Positions 11,891 to 22,736 of a DNA stretch of 64,000 nt are shown here, piece after piece (the first letter of the stretch is position 1; every line of letters starts with the position of its first letter). The notes beneath the pieces were generated by a model. That model was given only the letters and a program-made list of their open reading frames with translations, did not search any database and had not been told where the DNA came from. The stretch comes from Gigaspora rosea (lineage: Eukaryota; Glomeromycota; Glomeromycetes; Diversisporales; Gigasporaceae). Where the stretch lies: the NCBI GenBank assembly GCA_003550325.1, contig QKWP01000574.1, forward strand, positions 90,534 through 154,533. Direction: 5' to 3'. The position numbers and the translations under genes are program-made.

Positions 11891-12535
11891 GTAAGTAGTT
11901 TAAAATTGCTGTATCTAGGTCTAAATTATTTCAAATTAACATTAGAATTAAAGTATTTTGATTAGAATTAGAGCTATTATGCATGTGAAATTGCTTTTCC
12001 AACTCTTTTCTTTAGAATATCAAGATAGGTCTGTATTTTTAGTCAAGTGTAATTTGTATTAAGATGCTATAATGATAAATAACAGAAACCCTAAATACTG
12101 AAATAGCAAATTAAGTTCTTAATTTCATTTTATTCAGAGAATCATTATTGATATGTAAGTATAAGAGTATTCATAAATATAAGTATTCAAAATTAGTTAT
12201 TCATATTTATGAATACCAAAATATCTAATTTCATTTTATTCGCAATATAGGACATAATTATAAAAAACATTTATTAATCTAATTATTCCAATTAAGTTAT
12301 TTAAATCCACGAAACATTTATTACTTTCATTTTAAATTATAGCGAACCCACCCTAAAGTTCTATGGGCACTTGTTCCGATAGGATGTATGCGTCATCCGG
12401 CATGTGACCCAACTAGCTATCATGCAAATCACACCATGCAGCATGGTATGCGCATGGTGCCCTAGATCCTCCTGTAAAAAATTATTAATGTATAGAAAAT
12501 AAGGTAAAGTTTGCCTAGTCGTACAAACGCACCAA

Positions 12536-12543
12536 TATAAATA
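12536..12543 (+). promoter_or_regulatory. TATA box before the TPR gene
   Basis: TATAAATA lies about 90 nt upstream of the ATG at 12633 and about 150 nt upstream of the ATG at 12691. The preceding 150 bp are more GC-rich than average. This supports a promoter reading into the TPR gene. Confidence 0.4.
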
Positions 12544-12690
12544 CGAACAGTATGTACGCAAATTTGTTATCTAACTTAAAACGTTCGTATGTAGTGCACA
12601 TTTAACTTTAAAGACGGATTGAAATTTTTAAAATGGATAAAATAAAAAAATGTAAGAATATAGAATCAAACAGAATACAAAAAGCTTTAT

Positions 12691-14553
12691 ATGCGTCTAA
12701 AATTTTTTTTTACGAATTTATATGTATTTCTAGACATTATAATAAAGAATGAAAATGGAGCATTTTCGATCAACAACCATGGAGTAAATTATTGCACGAT
12801 AGATGAACATGAAATATTACTTACCGAATTAAACCAATTATTAGAAACGGAACCAGATAATGCAATTATACTAGAATATCGTGGATTGATTTATCTTTCA
12901 ATGGATAGATATAAAGAATCACTTGTTGACTTGACCAAATCATTAGAAATTAGGCCAAATGATGAATTTACATTAAGTTATCGTGGGATAGTTTATCGTA
13001 TAATAGGCAGATTTGAGGAATCACTTGCAGACTTGAACAAATCACTTGAAATAGAACCGAATAATGCGTTTGCATTAAGTTATCGTGGCGTTACTTATTA
13101 CGAAATGGATATGTACGAAAGATCACTTGCAGATTTCAATGAATCATTAAAAATAGAATCAGATAATTTAACAACCTTAAGCGATCGTGGTGCAACTTAT
13201 CGCATGATAGGCTTATATAAAGAATCACTTGCAGATTTAAATAGGTCATTAGAGATTGAACCTAATAATGCATCAACATTAACAAGTCGAGGATTAACTC
13301 ATTACATGATGAGAAATTATGAAGAATCATTAGCGGATATAACAAAATCTTTAGAAATTGAGCCGAATAATACTTTTGGACTGCGAAATCGGGCAAAAAT
13401 ATATTACAAATTAGGCAGATTTGAAGAGATGCTTAAAGATTTAACCGAAGCATCAGAGATTGAATCAAACAACGCATGGATAATATCAAGTAATGAAGTC
13501 TATCGAACGATTAGCAGGTATGAAAGGATACTTTCGGATTTTACTAAATCATTGAGAATTGAACCAAATAGCGCATTTGAATTAAGAAACAGAGGAGCAA
13601 CTTGTCGTGTATTAGGATGGCTAATAAATAGCAAATGGTTATTAAGTCAAGAGGAAATCTATTTAAGAAAGGACCGATATAAAGAAGCAATTGTAAATTT
13701 AAATGAATCATTAAGGATTGAACCTAATAATGCAGATACATTGAGAATTCGGGGAGAAACACATTATATGATGGAAAATTTTAATGAAGCGCTCGTAGAT
13801 TTAAATAAGTCATTAGAAATCGATTCAATGAATGCATATGCGCTGAGATTTAGAGGAGCAACTTATCGTATGATGTCTAAATATAAAGAATCAATTGAAG
13901 ATTTAAACAAATCATTAAAAATCCAACCAAATATTGCATTAACTCTGAGACAACGTGGATGCACATATAGTTTAATGAGAAAATATAAAGAATCTCTTGA
14001 AAATCTTAACCGATCAATAGATATTGAACCAAATTATGCAAGTGCGTTGAGTGATCGTGGAGCAACTTATCGTTTGATTGATAAATACGAAGAGTCTCTT
14101 GTAGATTTAAATAGATCATTAGAAATTGAACCAAATGACGCATGGACATTAAGATATCGTGGAGATGTTTATCGTATGACAAACAAATATGAAGAGTCGC
14201 TTGCAGATTTCAACAAATCATTAGAAATTAAACCAAACGACGCATGTACATTAAGATATCGCGGAGCAACTTATCTTATGATGAACAGAAAAAAAGAATC
14301 GTTAGAGGATTTAAACAAATCATTAGATCTTGAACCAAATAATGCATTTGCATTAAGTAATCGTGGAGAAACCTATCGTGTAATGGGTAAATATAAAGAA
14401 TCACTTGCAGATTTCAACAAATCATTAGAAATTGAACCAAATGATGCATGGACATTAAGATATCGTGGAGAAACTTATCGAATGATGGATGGATTTGAAG
14501 AAGAATCATTTGCAGATTTTAAAAGATCTCTAGACATAGAGCCATGGCGCTAG
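12691..14553 (+). CDS. Tetratricopeptide-repeat protein, 620 aa
   Basis: From about residue 40 to the end the protein is a run of about 16 TPR units of 34 residues, with the core pattern YRGxxYxxxxxYEESLxDLNKS and linker LEIEPNNAxxL. One unit around residues 285-330 is distorted by an insertion (GWLINSKWLLSQEEIYL). TPR arrays form a superhelix that binds other proteins. No kinase, Sel1 or catalytic domain, signal peptide or membrane anchor is seen, so it is a scaffold or adaptor by inference. The start is uncertain: an upstream ATG at 12633 in good context opens MDKIKKCKNIESNRIQKAL and would join this frame if the 9-T run near 12703-12711 had one T fewer. The adjacent units are alike but not identical, suggesting growth by internal duplication. 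It ends with TAG at 14551-14553, followed by an A/T-rich 3' region. Confidence 0.9.
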   Translation: MRLKFFFTNLYVFLDIIIKNENGAFSINNHGVNYCTIDEHEILLTELNQLLETEPDNAIILEYRGLIYLSMDRYKESLVDLTKSLEIRPNDEFTLSYRGIVYRIIGRFEESLADLNKSLEIEPNNAFALSYRGVTYYEMDMYERSLADFNESLKIESDNLTTLSDRGATYRMIGLYKESLADLNRSLEIEPNNASTLTSRGLTHYMMRNYEESLADITKSLEIEPNNTFGLRNRAKIYYKLGRFEEMLKDLTEASEIESNNAWIISSNEVYRTISRYERILSDFTKSLRIEPNSAFELRNRGATCRVLGWLINSKWLLSQEEIYLRKDRYKEAIVNLNESLRIEPNNADTLRIRGETHYMMENFNEALVDLNKSLEIDSMNAYALRFRGATYRMMSKYKESIEDLNKSLKIQPNIALTLRQRGCTYSLMRKYKESLENLNRSIDIEPNYASALSDRGATYRLIDKYEESLVDLNRSLEIEPNDAWTLRYRGDVYRMTNKYEESLADFNKSLEIKPNDACTLRYRGATYLMMNRKKESLEDLNKSLDLEPNNAFALSNRGETYRVMGKYKESLADFNKSLEIEPNDAWTLRYRGETYRMMDGFEEESFADFKRSLDIEPWR

Positions 14554-15088
14554 TTGTCTATAAAAATGACAAGTAAAAAAAATTTTTTTTTTTTATCCAT
14601 CCACGGATAGATCATTAGGTTAAATTACTAGGAAGTATACGTCAGATTTGTCTCCTGAATACTATTAATAGAGGATGGTTCTAATGAATCTGCATAATTT
14701 CAATTTGTTTTTTTGTTTTAACCGTATGATTTACAAAGTATTGTAGGAACATTTTTTCCTAGCAAAAATCCAAATGAACGATTAGTGTATTCATAATTTA
14801 TCAAATTAAATATTTAATTATTAAATGAACTTTTGGCTTTGTTATAGTTCATTATTAAATAAATATTAGCCCATAGGTATGGTCAGTGATGTTTATTTTA
14901 TTTAAGGCGAACAATATCTGATATCCAAATTGATAATATAACAAAGCATCTCTTGTATAGTAAGCTATAAATACATTTATGTTAAATAAATTCTTATTGA
15001 AATTTATGTAACTTATACAATATTTTAAATAACTATTTAAAAATTAATTTACAAGTAAATGCTAAAGAAAAACTCTAATCGTTAACAC
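14554..15088. other. 3' flank of the TPR gene, nothing recognised
   Basis: AT-rich sequence with homopolymer runs. It presumably contains the transcript end of the TPR gene. No TIR pair or ORF can be supported. Confidence 0.5.
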
Positions 15089-15321
15089 TAAAGATGTGGA
15101 CAAACTAGAATACATTTCGCATATCGCGCGCGAGATCACGTCGCGAAATTTACGCAAGACGTGTGAAAAAAATACATTTATTAATCTCGCGCGAGATGAG
15201 ATGAAATTAAACCTATTATTTCTCGCAAGACGTGATCTAATTAAATTATCTCTCGCGAAAAGTGATGTCATCTCACGCAAATCACGCGAAGCCATTTCAC
15301 GAAAGGTACTGCACATCGCTA
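15089..15321. mobile_element. CG-rich inverted-repeat MITE
   Basis: The ends TAAAGATGTGG and the inverse of GCACATCGCTA pair, flanked by GTTAACAC and GTCAACAT (6 of 8 alike), which suggests an old hAT-like 8-bp duplication. The interior repeats CG-rich palindromic words such as TCTCGCGCGAGATGAGATG, CTCGCAAGACGTGATC and CACGCGAAGCC in both orientations, standing out sharply in AT-rich DNA. The overlapping ORFs on both strands (15062-15316, 15096-15332) are readings of this repeat. Confidence 0.5.
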
Positions 15322-15572
15322 GTCAACATTAGTTTACTATCGTTAAAATACAGCTTATGGTTTAGCCAACGTGATTTTATCAGGAGATTACTAGTTCGTC
15401 AAAATATGAATTTTATTTTAGGAACACTTTTATCCAATATAGAAATGTATAACAAAAATTTATTCAAAATACAGCATAACGCCAACATATTTGGTTTAAC
15501 CTATTAATTTAAATTGATTGCTACTATTTTTACCACTGCAAGTCAAGCAAGTAACTCAAAAGATCCTAAAAT

Positions 15573-18202
15573 TTACTCGTTTTTAATTTCGTCTTTTTTA
15601 TGCGATCCATCTTCGGAAAGCTCGTTACGATCGACGTCACTTTTAATATTTAGCGACATTGCAAGAATTTCTTCCTTCAAACTCCCAACCTCGTCAAGAG
15701 ATTTCGAAATACTAGTATCTTGTGTTAAACCATTATTTTCAAAAGATGAACGATAAACAGGTTCGCTCCATGATCGGTTAATGGGTTCGGTAAATAAGCT
15801 AGGAACGGTCATAGCTATTACACCACTCTCAGCCTCAACAACTTTACCGGGTTTGTTTTTACTCGTAGTTTCGACAATTTTTCTGGTTCGACTTCCACTC
15901 GGAAAGCTGTTACTACTTTCAGTGAGATGAGGAAATTCCTTTTCATCAACAATTAACAAAATTTTGATTATTCCATCTTCTTTTTTATCCAATTTCTTGT
16001 AAGCTTTTGTAGCCTCGGACAGGCTCATGTGATGAGTAAAAATAGAAGTGAATAAATTGTTTTCACACATGATTGGTAGAATAATATCTCTATTTTAATA
16101 TTAAATACGCGATGTTAATTTAAGTATAACTGATAATAATCGAATAACGATACGATAAAACTTTATTCATCAATTACCGAAAATTTCTACTATGCGATTT
16201 TCCGCCTCGAATGGCAAGTGACTTATCCTTTAGATTATATAACGGTAAAAAAAAATATTAATATGCCTCTAATTCTAATGCCAAGATATAACAATAAGTA
16301 ATTTACCATAACAGCTCCAATTCTAAAATGGTTAGTAAACGTGTTGTAATCACCGATCAGACTAATATTACCACCTACGTACGTATGAGGAAAATTCGTT
16401 ATTTTGTTTATCGTTATGATACCAGAAAGTACGTACGTACATTACGTATTAAAATAATCTGACGAATACCTTTCTTCGTGCACAAAATAGCTTCTTCAAG
16501 CGCGTCACAATTTTCAGTATCAGCAAAAAAAGCTTTTTCAAGCTTGCCTACAAAAGATCTTGTAGCATATTTAATTCCCTAAAATTTGAAATTTACAATA
16601 TATAAAAATTAAATGATTATTAAAAGAATGTATTTGAATGATTTTCCATGTTCATAAATCCTTTACCACAGTATCAATCGCAACATCTAAACCACCAGGT
16701 ACGGAAGTCTTTATCTTCTTAACGACATCTTTATCTTCTTTACAATTAATTATTTCAACTCTTTCAATTTTAAGAGCAACTTGTAGACGGCTATGAATAG
16801 GATCGATTACAATTACACGAGAGGCTCCAAGATATTTTGCCCATGCCGCACACATTATTCCTATTGCGTCGGCACCTTTAAATTTATTATGAGTAACACA
16901 TCTTAGATTTGACGTGAAACTTTGGCAATTCATTGAAAAAATTAGTTACCCCAAATTCCAACAACATCTCCTACGTTAATTGGAAGAAAGAATAAGTAGT
17001 ATTCAAGAAGAATTATTATTATTATTATTATTTTTTTTTTTTTGTTTTTTTTTAAGTTCCAAATTTACCTTTAAGAATCTTACTCATTTCGCATGCATAT
17101 AATCCTTTACAAGCCACAGAAGACAGTAAAAGTGCTTTCTCCTGAATGAGATATGCAAATCCGAAATTTTAATATGTGAAATACAGATAAGATAATTGTG
17201 CATTAATGATAAAAATTATTGTCGCGGCTGAAGCTGGAAATTTTAATTATTTTAATATAAAATTTTCTAAATTTTGGGGCGCATTTTCTTAGCTTTTTTT
17301 TAACGGTTAGGTTAGGGTTTTGATAATAAAAGAGTATAAGTGAATTTTGGTAAGATTTTTATATTTTTAAATCAAGGTCCCTAATTTCCAGTTTCAGTCA
17401 TTTCCAGCTTCAGCCGCGACAATTATTATTATTAGTATTATATACCATTAAAATTTGGTTATCTTCTTCAGAGATTTGAATAAGATTAATGTCAGCGAAA
17501 GGAACTCGAACATATTCAGCTTGCGTACCTGTTTTCAATTTTAAAATCAGAAAAAATATTGATTTCCTGTATAATTGGTTTTTACGAAACAAACTTACTC
17601 CTTATTCAATAATACTAACCAAGTGATTTTTCTACATTTTCACTGGAATCATTGGAATTAGTAAAATTACAACAGCTAAACATCGCTCTTTTACAATAAT
17701 CACAAGAACCACACGCAATCACAGATGAGATAACGACCCGATCGCCAATTTTATGTTTTAATACTTGACTGCCAACCTTTTAACGTATCCGAAAATTTGT
17801 TATTTTGTTAATAGTAATTACAGTATATACAATTTTTTAATATCTAATACCTCATGAATTATTCCCATTCCTTCATGACCCATAATATCACCTTTTGCCA
17901 CGCGAGGAATTTCTTTATGGTACAGATGAAGATCAGATTCGCAGATTGTTGTAGCGGTGATACGAACGATGGCATCATTTGGTTTTTTTTTTTTTTTTTT
18001 TTTTAATAAACAAATGAGTTGAATAAATACGTATATATAGTATTCAATATCTCAAGTTTTTTTTTAAACTTACAATAATCACAGGCCTTGGTCGTTTGAT
18101 ATTAACACGAATATCAGTTGTTCCATGCCACTCGACAGCCCTCATAGTATCAGAACTTTTTGCAACTTTTACGCTGGATTTTGTTTGGCTTTGTTCGGTC
18201 AT
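15573..18202 (-). CDS. Zinc alcohol/formaldehyde-type dehydrogenase, 11 exons
   Basis: A medium-chain zinc dehydrogenase of the glutathione-independent formaldehyde dehydrogenase-like type, predicted to oxidise alcohols or aldehydes with NAD(P), probably in the cytosol. Exons (descending): 18074-18202, 17851 to about 17985, 17620-17776, 17446-17528, 17069-17141, 16950-16970 (21 nt), 16667-16875, 16470-16578, 16307-16374, 16178-16227, 15573-16089. With the exception below all junctions are GT-AG and keep frame, giving about 516 aa. Evidence: catalytic-zinc region TTICESDLH and GHEGMG; structural-zinc cysteines CGSCDYC...C; Rossmann segment DVVGIWG...AIGIM with one extra residue and D where the family has G; then [10 protein letters not shown] and [11 protein letters not shown]. 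The body ends [11 protein letters not shown]; a Ser/Glu-rich tail of about 115 residues follows, longer than usual for the family. Odd points: exon 2 lacks an AG acceptor because a poly-A run (minus strand) stands where it should be; intron 4 carries a MITE. The start is ATG 18202; the upstream extension to 18226 begins GTG. Confidence 0.9.
17221..17420. mobile_element. MITE with exact 7-bp TSD, copy 2, in an intron
   Basis: AATTATT is repeated exactly at 17214-17220 and 17421-17427. The ends GTCGCGGCTGAAGCTGGAAA and its inverse pair perfectly for 20 bp. The centre carries GGTTAGGTTAGGG followed by AGAGTATAAGTG, as in the copy at 10288-10509. It sits wholly within intron 4 of the dehydrogenase gene and leaves both splice sites intact, so it is presumably tolerated by splicing. 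Confidence 0.9.
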
Positions 18203-18303
18203 GGTGAATATTGTTCGAAATGTCACATCGTTTCTTGGTAAAATGTGTTGGGTTTTATTAATAATATTATTCTATTTCGTATGACGAAATTATGATGAAA
18301 AGT

Positions 18304-18311
18304 CTTATATA
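18304..18311 (-). promoter_or_regulatory. TATA box before the dehydrogenase
   Basis: TATATAAG on the minus strand lies about 102 nt upstream of ATG 18202. It is a reasonable core promoter element, but AT-rich sequence makes such matches common. Confidence 0.3.
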
Positions 18312-18429
18312 AAATTAAAATACCGTCATATAACATAATATATGTATAATATAATATGTGTACTTTTTCTTGAATAAATTATTGACACAATATACCAGAT
18401 ACACTACTGTATAATTATATAGGACAAAA

Positions 18430-18731
18430 TTATATAAACATTAAACGCTTGCAATTTATTCTCTCGATTGAGATTTCTTTTAATTTACCCGTTAATTGAG
18501 CTAAATAATGGTTTACTTTTTCTCGCAGATCCCATATAACATAAGGGTCTTTGACTTTCCTATTTGAGAGTTAACTTACTGCCAATCATTTTTGGCGGCG
18601 TTATTTTTAAAATCGAGTCCTTCAAAATAGATTACATGGTCTCGAATTAGCACCCATGGACGTTCCGAATTAACACGCGTCCTAACGTAGCATATGATTA
18701 TTGTAGTAAAAATGATAAACAGTCTAAGCAT
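18430..18731 (-). CDS. Small putative secreted protein, about 93 aa
   Basis: The frame starts at ATG 18731 with a signal-peptide-like N terminus: MLR, then a hydrophobic core LFIIFTTIIICYV, then polar RTRVNSER with plausible cleavage after NS. It continues open to ...KNNAAKNDWQ and then meets TAA. If the 20 nt at 18560-18579 (GTAAGT donor, TTAAC, TAG acceptor) are removed, the frame continues as KVKDPYVIWDLREKVNHYLA... and ends at TAA 18430. Alternatives are a 51-residue product ending at the first stop, or a 76-nt intron from an earlier GTAATC donor giving 57 residues. All versions keep the signal sequence. No family is recognised; small secreted proteins of symbiotic fungi are candidate effectors, which is inference. 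It is divergently placed neither to nor from its neighbour: both it and the dehydrogenase are on the minus strand, 227 bp apart. Confidence 0.5.
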
Positions 18732-18790
18732 CCTCTGTAAGTGCACTTTCGATCCGTAACTTTATATGTAAATTACTTTCTCAATGTGCA

Positions 18791-18796
18791 TTTATA
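18791..18796 (-). promoter_or_regulatory. TATA box before the small secreted protein
   Basis: TATAAA on the minus strand, 60 nt upstream of ATG 18731, in a locally less AT-rich context. It supports real transcription of the small gene. Confidence 0.45.
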
Positions 18797-19157
18797 AAAG
18801 ACTGACACGCGGATGGGCGTTTATACGGTATTATACTGTTATAACTTTATGGAGATAAGAACATGACCTTTAATAAGCGTTCTTATCGGAAGTCAAATAC
18901 GTAATTTTGATACAAATGTTTGAACGCCAAACAAGTATCAAAAAGAATATTTTCATAATCTATCATTATGATAGTATTAACTACTCGAATTAGGCAGTTC
19001 CATAATTTAGTCTATCGGCTAACCCAAAATAGTACTGTATTAAAAAATTTAATTTATTTATTAATAATTTTCATGCTATATTTGTCACATTATTGTATAT
19101 CTTTTGAATTAAGTCTTCAGCACAATTTTAACGTATAAATGTCATGTGTTCATCGAA

Positions 19158-19620
19158 TTATATAAATTCATGAAACTCATCAAAAGCAGAATTGAGGACG
19201 TTCAAATAATTTTCAACTTTAAGGTAGACAAGTCCTTTTGCTTCAAATAATTATCAAATTTAGTTTGTCTTTGGTACTATAATAAGCGTGAAGCCGATCA
19301 TAATTAATGAAATTCAGAAATGTTATCCACCATGATGCAAACCATCTAAAAACATCAAAACTGCTATTCTTCAACGAATATTTGAGTTTCGCAAAAATAA
19401 ATACTTGGCTCTATAGTTTTGTATAATATCTATCGAGTAGCAGCAATTTTTAGAAACACATGCCAAAAATTTTGAATACATCACCATTGTCACAAGCTAA
19501 AGTGACATTTCCGGAATGTTAATTATAAATCCCATAATGAATGCCACTTTGATCGGACTATGGGAGTTCGATCAAAATAAGAGGCTTGTCGGCTAAATCA
19601 TGACCACCAGCCCCAGAAAC
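19158..19620 (-). pseudogene. Decayed gene fragment, family unknown
   Basis: Protein-like minus-strand segments lie in series: VSGAGGHDLADKPLILIELP, then VTLACDNGDVFKIFGMCF, then KYSLKNSSFDVFRWFASWW continuing to STKDKLNLII, and after a one-base shift EAKGLVYLKVENYLNVLNSA ending DEFHEFI and stop. Stops TAG, TAA, TAA and TAG plus one frameshift interrupt it. Composition and continuity suggest an old coding exon; I do not recognise the family. Confidence 0.35.
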
Positions 19621-19713
19621 AAACGCGAAAACTCATCCAATGAACTAGAACGCGTGAAAAAGAAAGAAGATAGTAAACTTACTTTTAATGTAGAAGACCC
19701 ATCCGTACGATAG
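19600..19713 (+). CDS. Small ORF or first exon, 37 codons
   Basis: ATG 19600 opens MTTSPRNKRENSSNELERVK and ends ...NVEDPSVR before TAG. It is hydrophilic and charged, with coding-like codon choice, but overlaps the end of the minus-strand remnant by 21 bases. It could be the first exon of a lost gene. No family is known. Confidence 0.2.
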   Translation: MTTSPRNKRENSSNELERVKKKEDSKLTFNVEDPSVR

Positions 19714-21400
19714 TTAATATGCTTTAGTGTTGATTCGAAGCCCTCTTCTTAAAATAACCCCTTGAACTTAAGCATTAGAATCGTTTAAGCCCTCTTTTCC
19801 CTTATAGTGTAGCAAAGTATAAAACGATGTAATTCCACTTTTGTAACGGTATAGACCTTCGTGTTATAAAATATAAAAATTTCTTTAATAAAATAATAAC
19901 TCAAATAAAACTTCCCGACTCTAAATAAATACTGATCAAATCACCATAATCACGCCTCGAATCCCTTATTTCATCACGTCCAAGTCTCCCCGTAATACCA
20001 TATTAATGATCGCCAAGATACTACTTGATGGCAGTGTCTGAAATTCAATTTTTAATTAGTTGCGGGCTGCAACTAAATAAAAAAAAATAATTGCGGATTA
20101 TAAGAATTTATAAAAATTTAGTTGCGCGTATAAGCATTTAATCAAAATTAATAAGTAAAACAAGTTGATTACTTAAATATGTATAATAATAATAATAATA
20201 AAAAAAGAAAAAATAACGTTAAGCTTCACGAATTAAGGAGTATAATTACCTCTTACTATACGGTAGATAGTACTTCAACTCTCAATAGATCTACCTTTTA
20301 TTTGCGTGATGCAACATGATGCAACTGGTTTTCTTAAAGAAACACCCACTACGAAGCTATTTTACTATGATAGTAAAGTGTTGCACCGACGGTAATTTTT
20401 TTTTAAGTTTGCTTAGACCCGAAAATCTGGTTTTACAACATAAATACTTGTGTAATGTTGACCCCGGATTCGAATGTCCCATGCTGAATTTAATTCATTC
20501 CAGGTGTAATCTTAATATACTGTATTAATGAAATCGTCATAGTCTCTTAAACAATTCAACTAATATATCCAATCTAAAACCTTACAATCTCTTATTACAC
20601 CCACCATTCTATTAAAAAAAACCTTTCAACATTGGTGTACACTTCAATCCATTTTAAGCTTCTCTTCACATCTACCGATAAGCTTTTATAACCCTAAATA
20701 ACAAAATTTTGAAATTAATTAGCTATACGTACTATTATATATATAATTTTATATCATTTTTTGAAAACTTTTGCATAATGTATACAACAAAGATTACGTA
20801 AATAAATATTCTTTGCTCACGTTACCTTTGCTAAGCTTCAATACTAAATGTTTTTAACTTTTTTTTTTGCTCAACAAACGAAATTTTGGTAAGGTAGTGA
20901 CTTGAAACTTCCTACATTTCTTATAATTCGGTAAAAAAATCGTACTATGAAAGTTGGTGAATTAAGGTAGGGAGGAAAAGTTCACCTAAAAAAATTTGTC
21001 AATTGTGTAACGATCTACAAAATCGGGGAACTCTCATCTTGATTATAACAGCCAATAGATTTTAAAAAAAACCCCCGTGAACAATCAAAACAAAGTAATA
21101 ACTGATTACAGTACTTTTTCCCGGTTAAGCGTAGTAATTCTCTTTTTATTTATATATTTATTTTTTTTATTTATCAACAATGGTACAGTTCATTTTAGAA
21201 TTTATTTTTTTTTTTCTTTTTTTTTAAAAAAAAAGCTGATTGCATATAGAAATGAATTCTACGAAAGGAACCTTGCCTTATAAAGAAACCCAAGACCTAA
21301 CAGATTTTCGACGTGACGTTACTACCCATAAGCCGGCCAGAAAATTTTTTTGGAATTGTAGAAACAAAAGTAAGTATATGATTATCGACAAATAATGGGT
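19714..21400. other. Gene-free AT-rich stretch
   Basis: Only short ORFs without protein-like composition occur (for example 20316-20528, 21077-21283). A small hairpin-like GGTAGATAG/CTATCTACC-type region lies near 20270-20300. Nothing else can be supported. Confidence 0.5.
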
Positions 21401-22020
21401 GGATGCGTCTTTGAAGGGGAAATCGTTAAAATAAGTTTTTGTTAGAAAGGTTTACTGATATGTGGTGGGAGGAGAAGGGATCAGTAAAATACCTTTCAAA
21501 AAGGTCTACCAATTCTGGAGAAGGAATTGGGTTACGTAAATTATTATTACGTACCTTTTATTATATAATAAAAACTTCTTTTTTAATGTATTTCTGCATC
21601 CACCATTATATATATATATGGATGCGTTTGTTCAAATAAGTTTTTGTTAAAAGGATTACTGATTATTGAGGCGGGAGGAGAAGGGATCAGTAAATATCCT
21701 TTTAAAAAGGTCTACCAATTCTGGAGAAGGAATGGGTTACGTACATTATTGTTACGTACCTTTTTTCATATAACAAAAACTTTTTGTTAACATCCACCAT
21801 TATATATATACGGATGCGTCTTTAAAGACCTTTCAAATAAGTTTTTGTTAGAAAGGTTTACTGATATGTGGTGGGAGGAGAAGGGATCAGTAAAATACCT
21901 TTCTTAAAGGTCTACCAATTATGGAGAAAGAATTGGGTTACGTACATTATTGTTACGTACCTTTTTTTTAGATAACAAAAACTTTTTGTTAGTGTATTTC
22001 TGCATCCACCGTTTTATATG
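21401..22020 (+). repeat. Three tandem 190-220 bp hairpin-rich repeats
   Basis: Units start at 21401, 21620 and 21812, each beginning GGATGCG. Each carries AAGTTTTTGTTAGAAAGG, then GTTTACTGATATGTGGTGGG, GGAGAAGGGATCAGTAAAAT, GGTCTACCAATTCTGGAGAA and TTACGTACATTATTGTTACG, ending in CATCCACCATTATATATA. Every unit holds nested inverted pairs (TTTACTGAT/ATCAGTAAA; GTACGTAAC-type; GGATGC/GCATCC across the unit border). The ORF at 21439-21639 is a reading of unit 1. Confidence 0.85.
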
Positions 22021-22713
22021 TCTGATTTACTTATTGTGAAATATGAACTATTCCTCATTCGATTTATTTTTACCTTTGTAGATATTAAAAGAGCGAGAAT
22101 TTTTAAAGCCTCTAATCAAGTCGGAATTGGTAAAATAACAAAAGACGTGAATATATGTAATAGTGTAGTAAAATAGTATTTATGAATTTACCTCCAAATC
22201 TTTATGTGACGTATTCATTGCTTGATGTACATATTTTAAATATGAGTCTCGAGTCTTGAATAATGAAATGTGCAAAATTTATTACATTTAAAATAAATTC
22301 ACATGAAACATTGTATTAGCACGCACACACACAATCGCCTTTTTTTAATTTTTTTTTTAAGATCACCATCAAGAGATTTTTGATATATTCTCAATATATG
22401 TGAATCTCTTTAGCTTGTAAACCTATTTTTATTTATGTTATTTTTACGAGGAACTTATAAAAAAAATTGATCAGTGTCAAAATGTGAGAGTCATTAAGTT
22501 TTTGTACCCAAAAGAGCTCCATCCCCGTTGTTGATCACTTATCATTTGAATCTCGTCGCGTTAAATTTTTTTTTGTCCACTACCTTTTTTTTTGCTGTGG
22601 GGTTCCCATATTTCAAAAAGCATGGTTTACATGTTTTCTCTTTCCGTCATTCAAATGATATCTATCCATTTTTTTCTCATCCTCATACTTAGACCTGAAA
22701 TACGATGTCATAC

Positions 22714-22736
22714 AGCCCGTTGTTTAATAACGGGCT
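22714..22736. repeat. Perfect 8-bp stem hairpin
   Basis: AGCCCGTT and AACGGGCT flank the 7-base loop GTTTAAT. It is isolated in AT-rich DNA, with no function assigned. Confidence 0.5.

Noticed and set aside
15062..15316. Overlapping ORFs on both strands
   Set aside because: Both are readings of the CG-rich inverted-repeat MITE at 15089-15321.
21401..22020. CRISPR array
   Set aside because: Three units of about 200 bp, with no short repeat and spacer pattern, in a eukaryotic genome.
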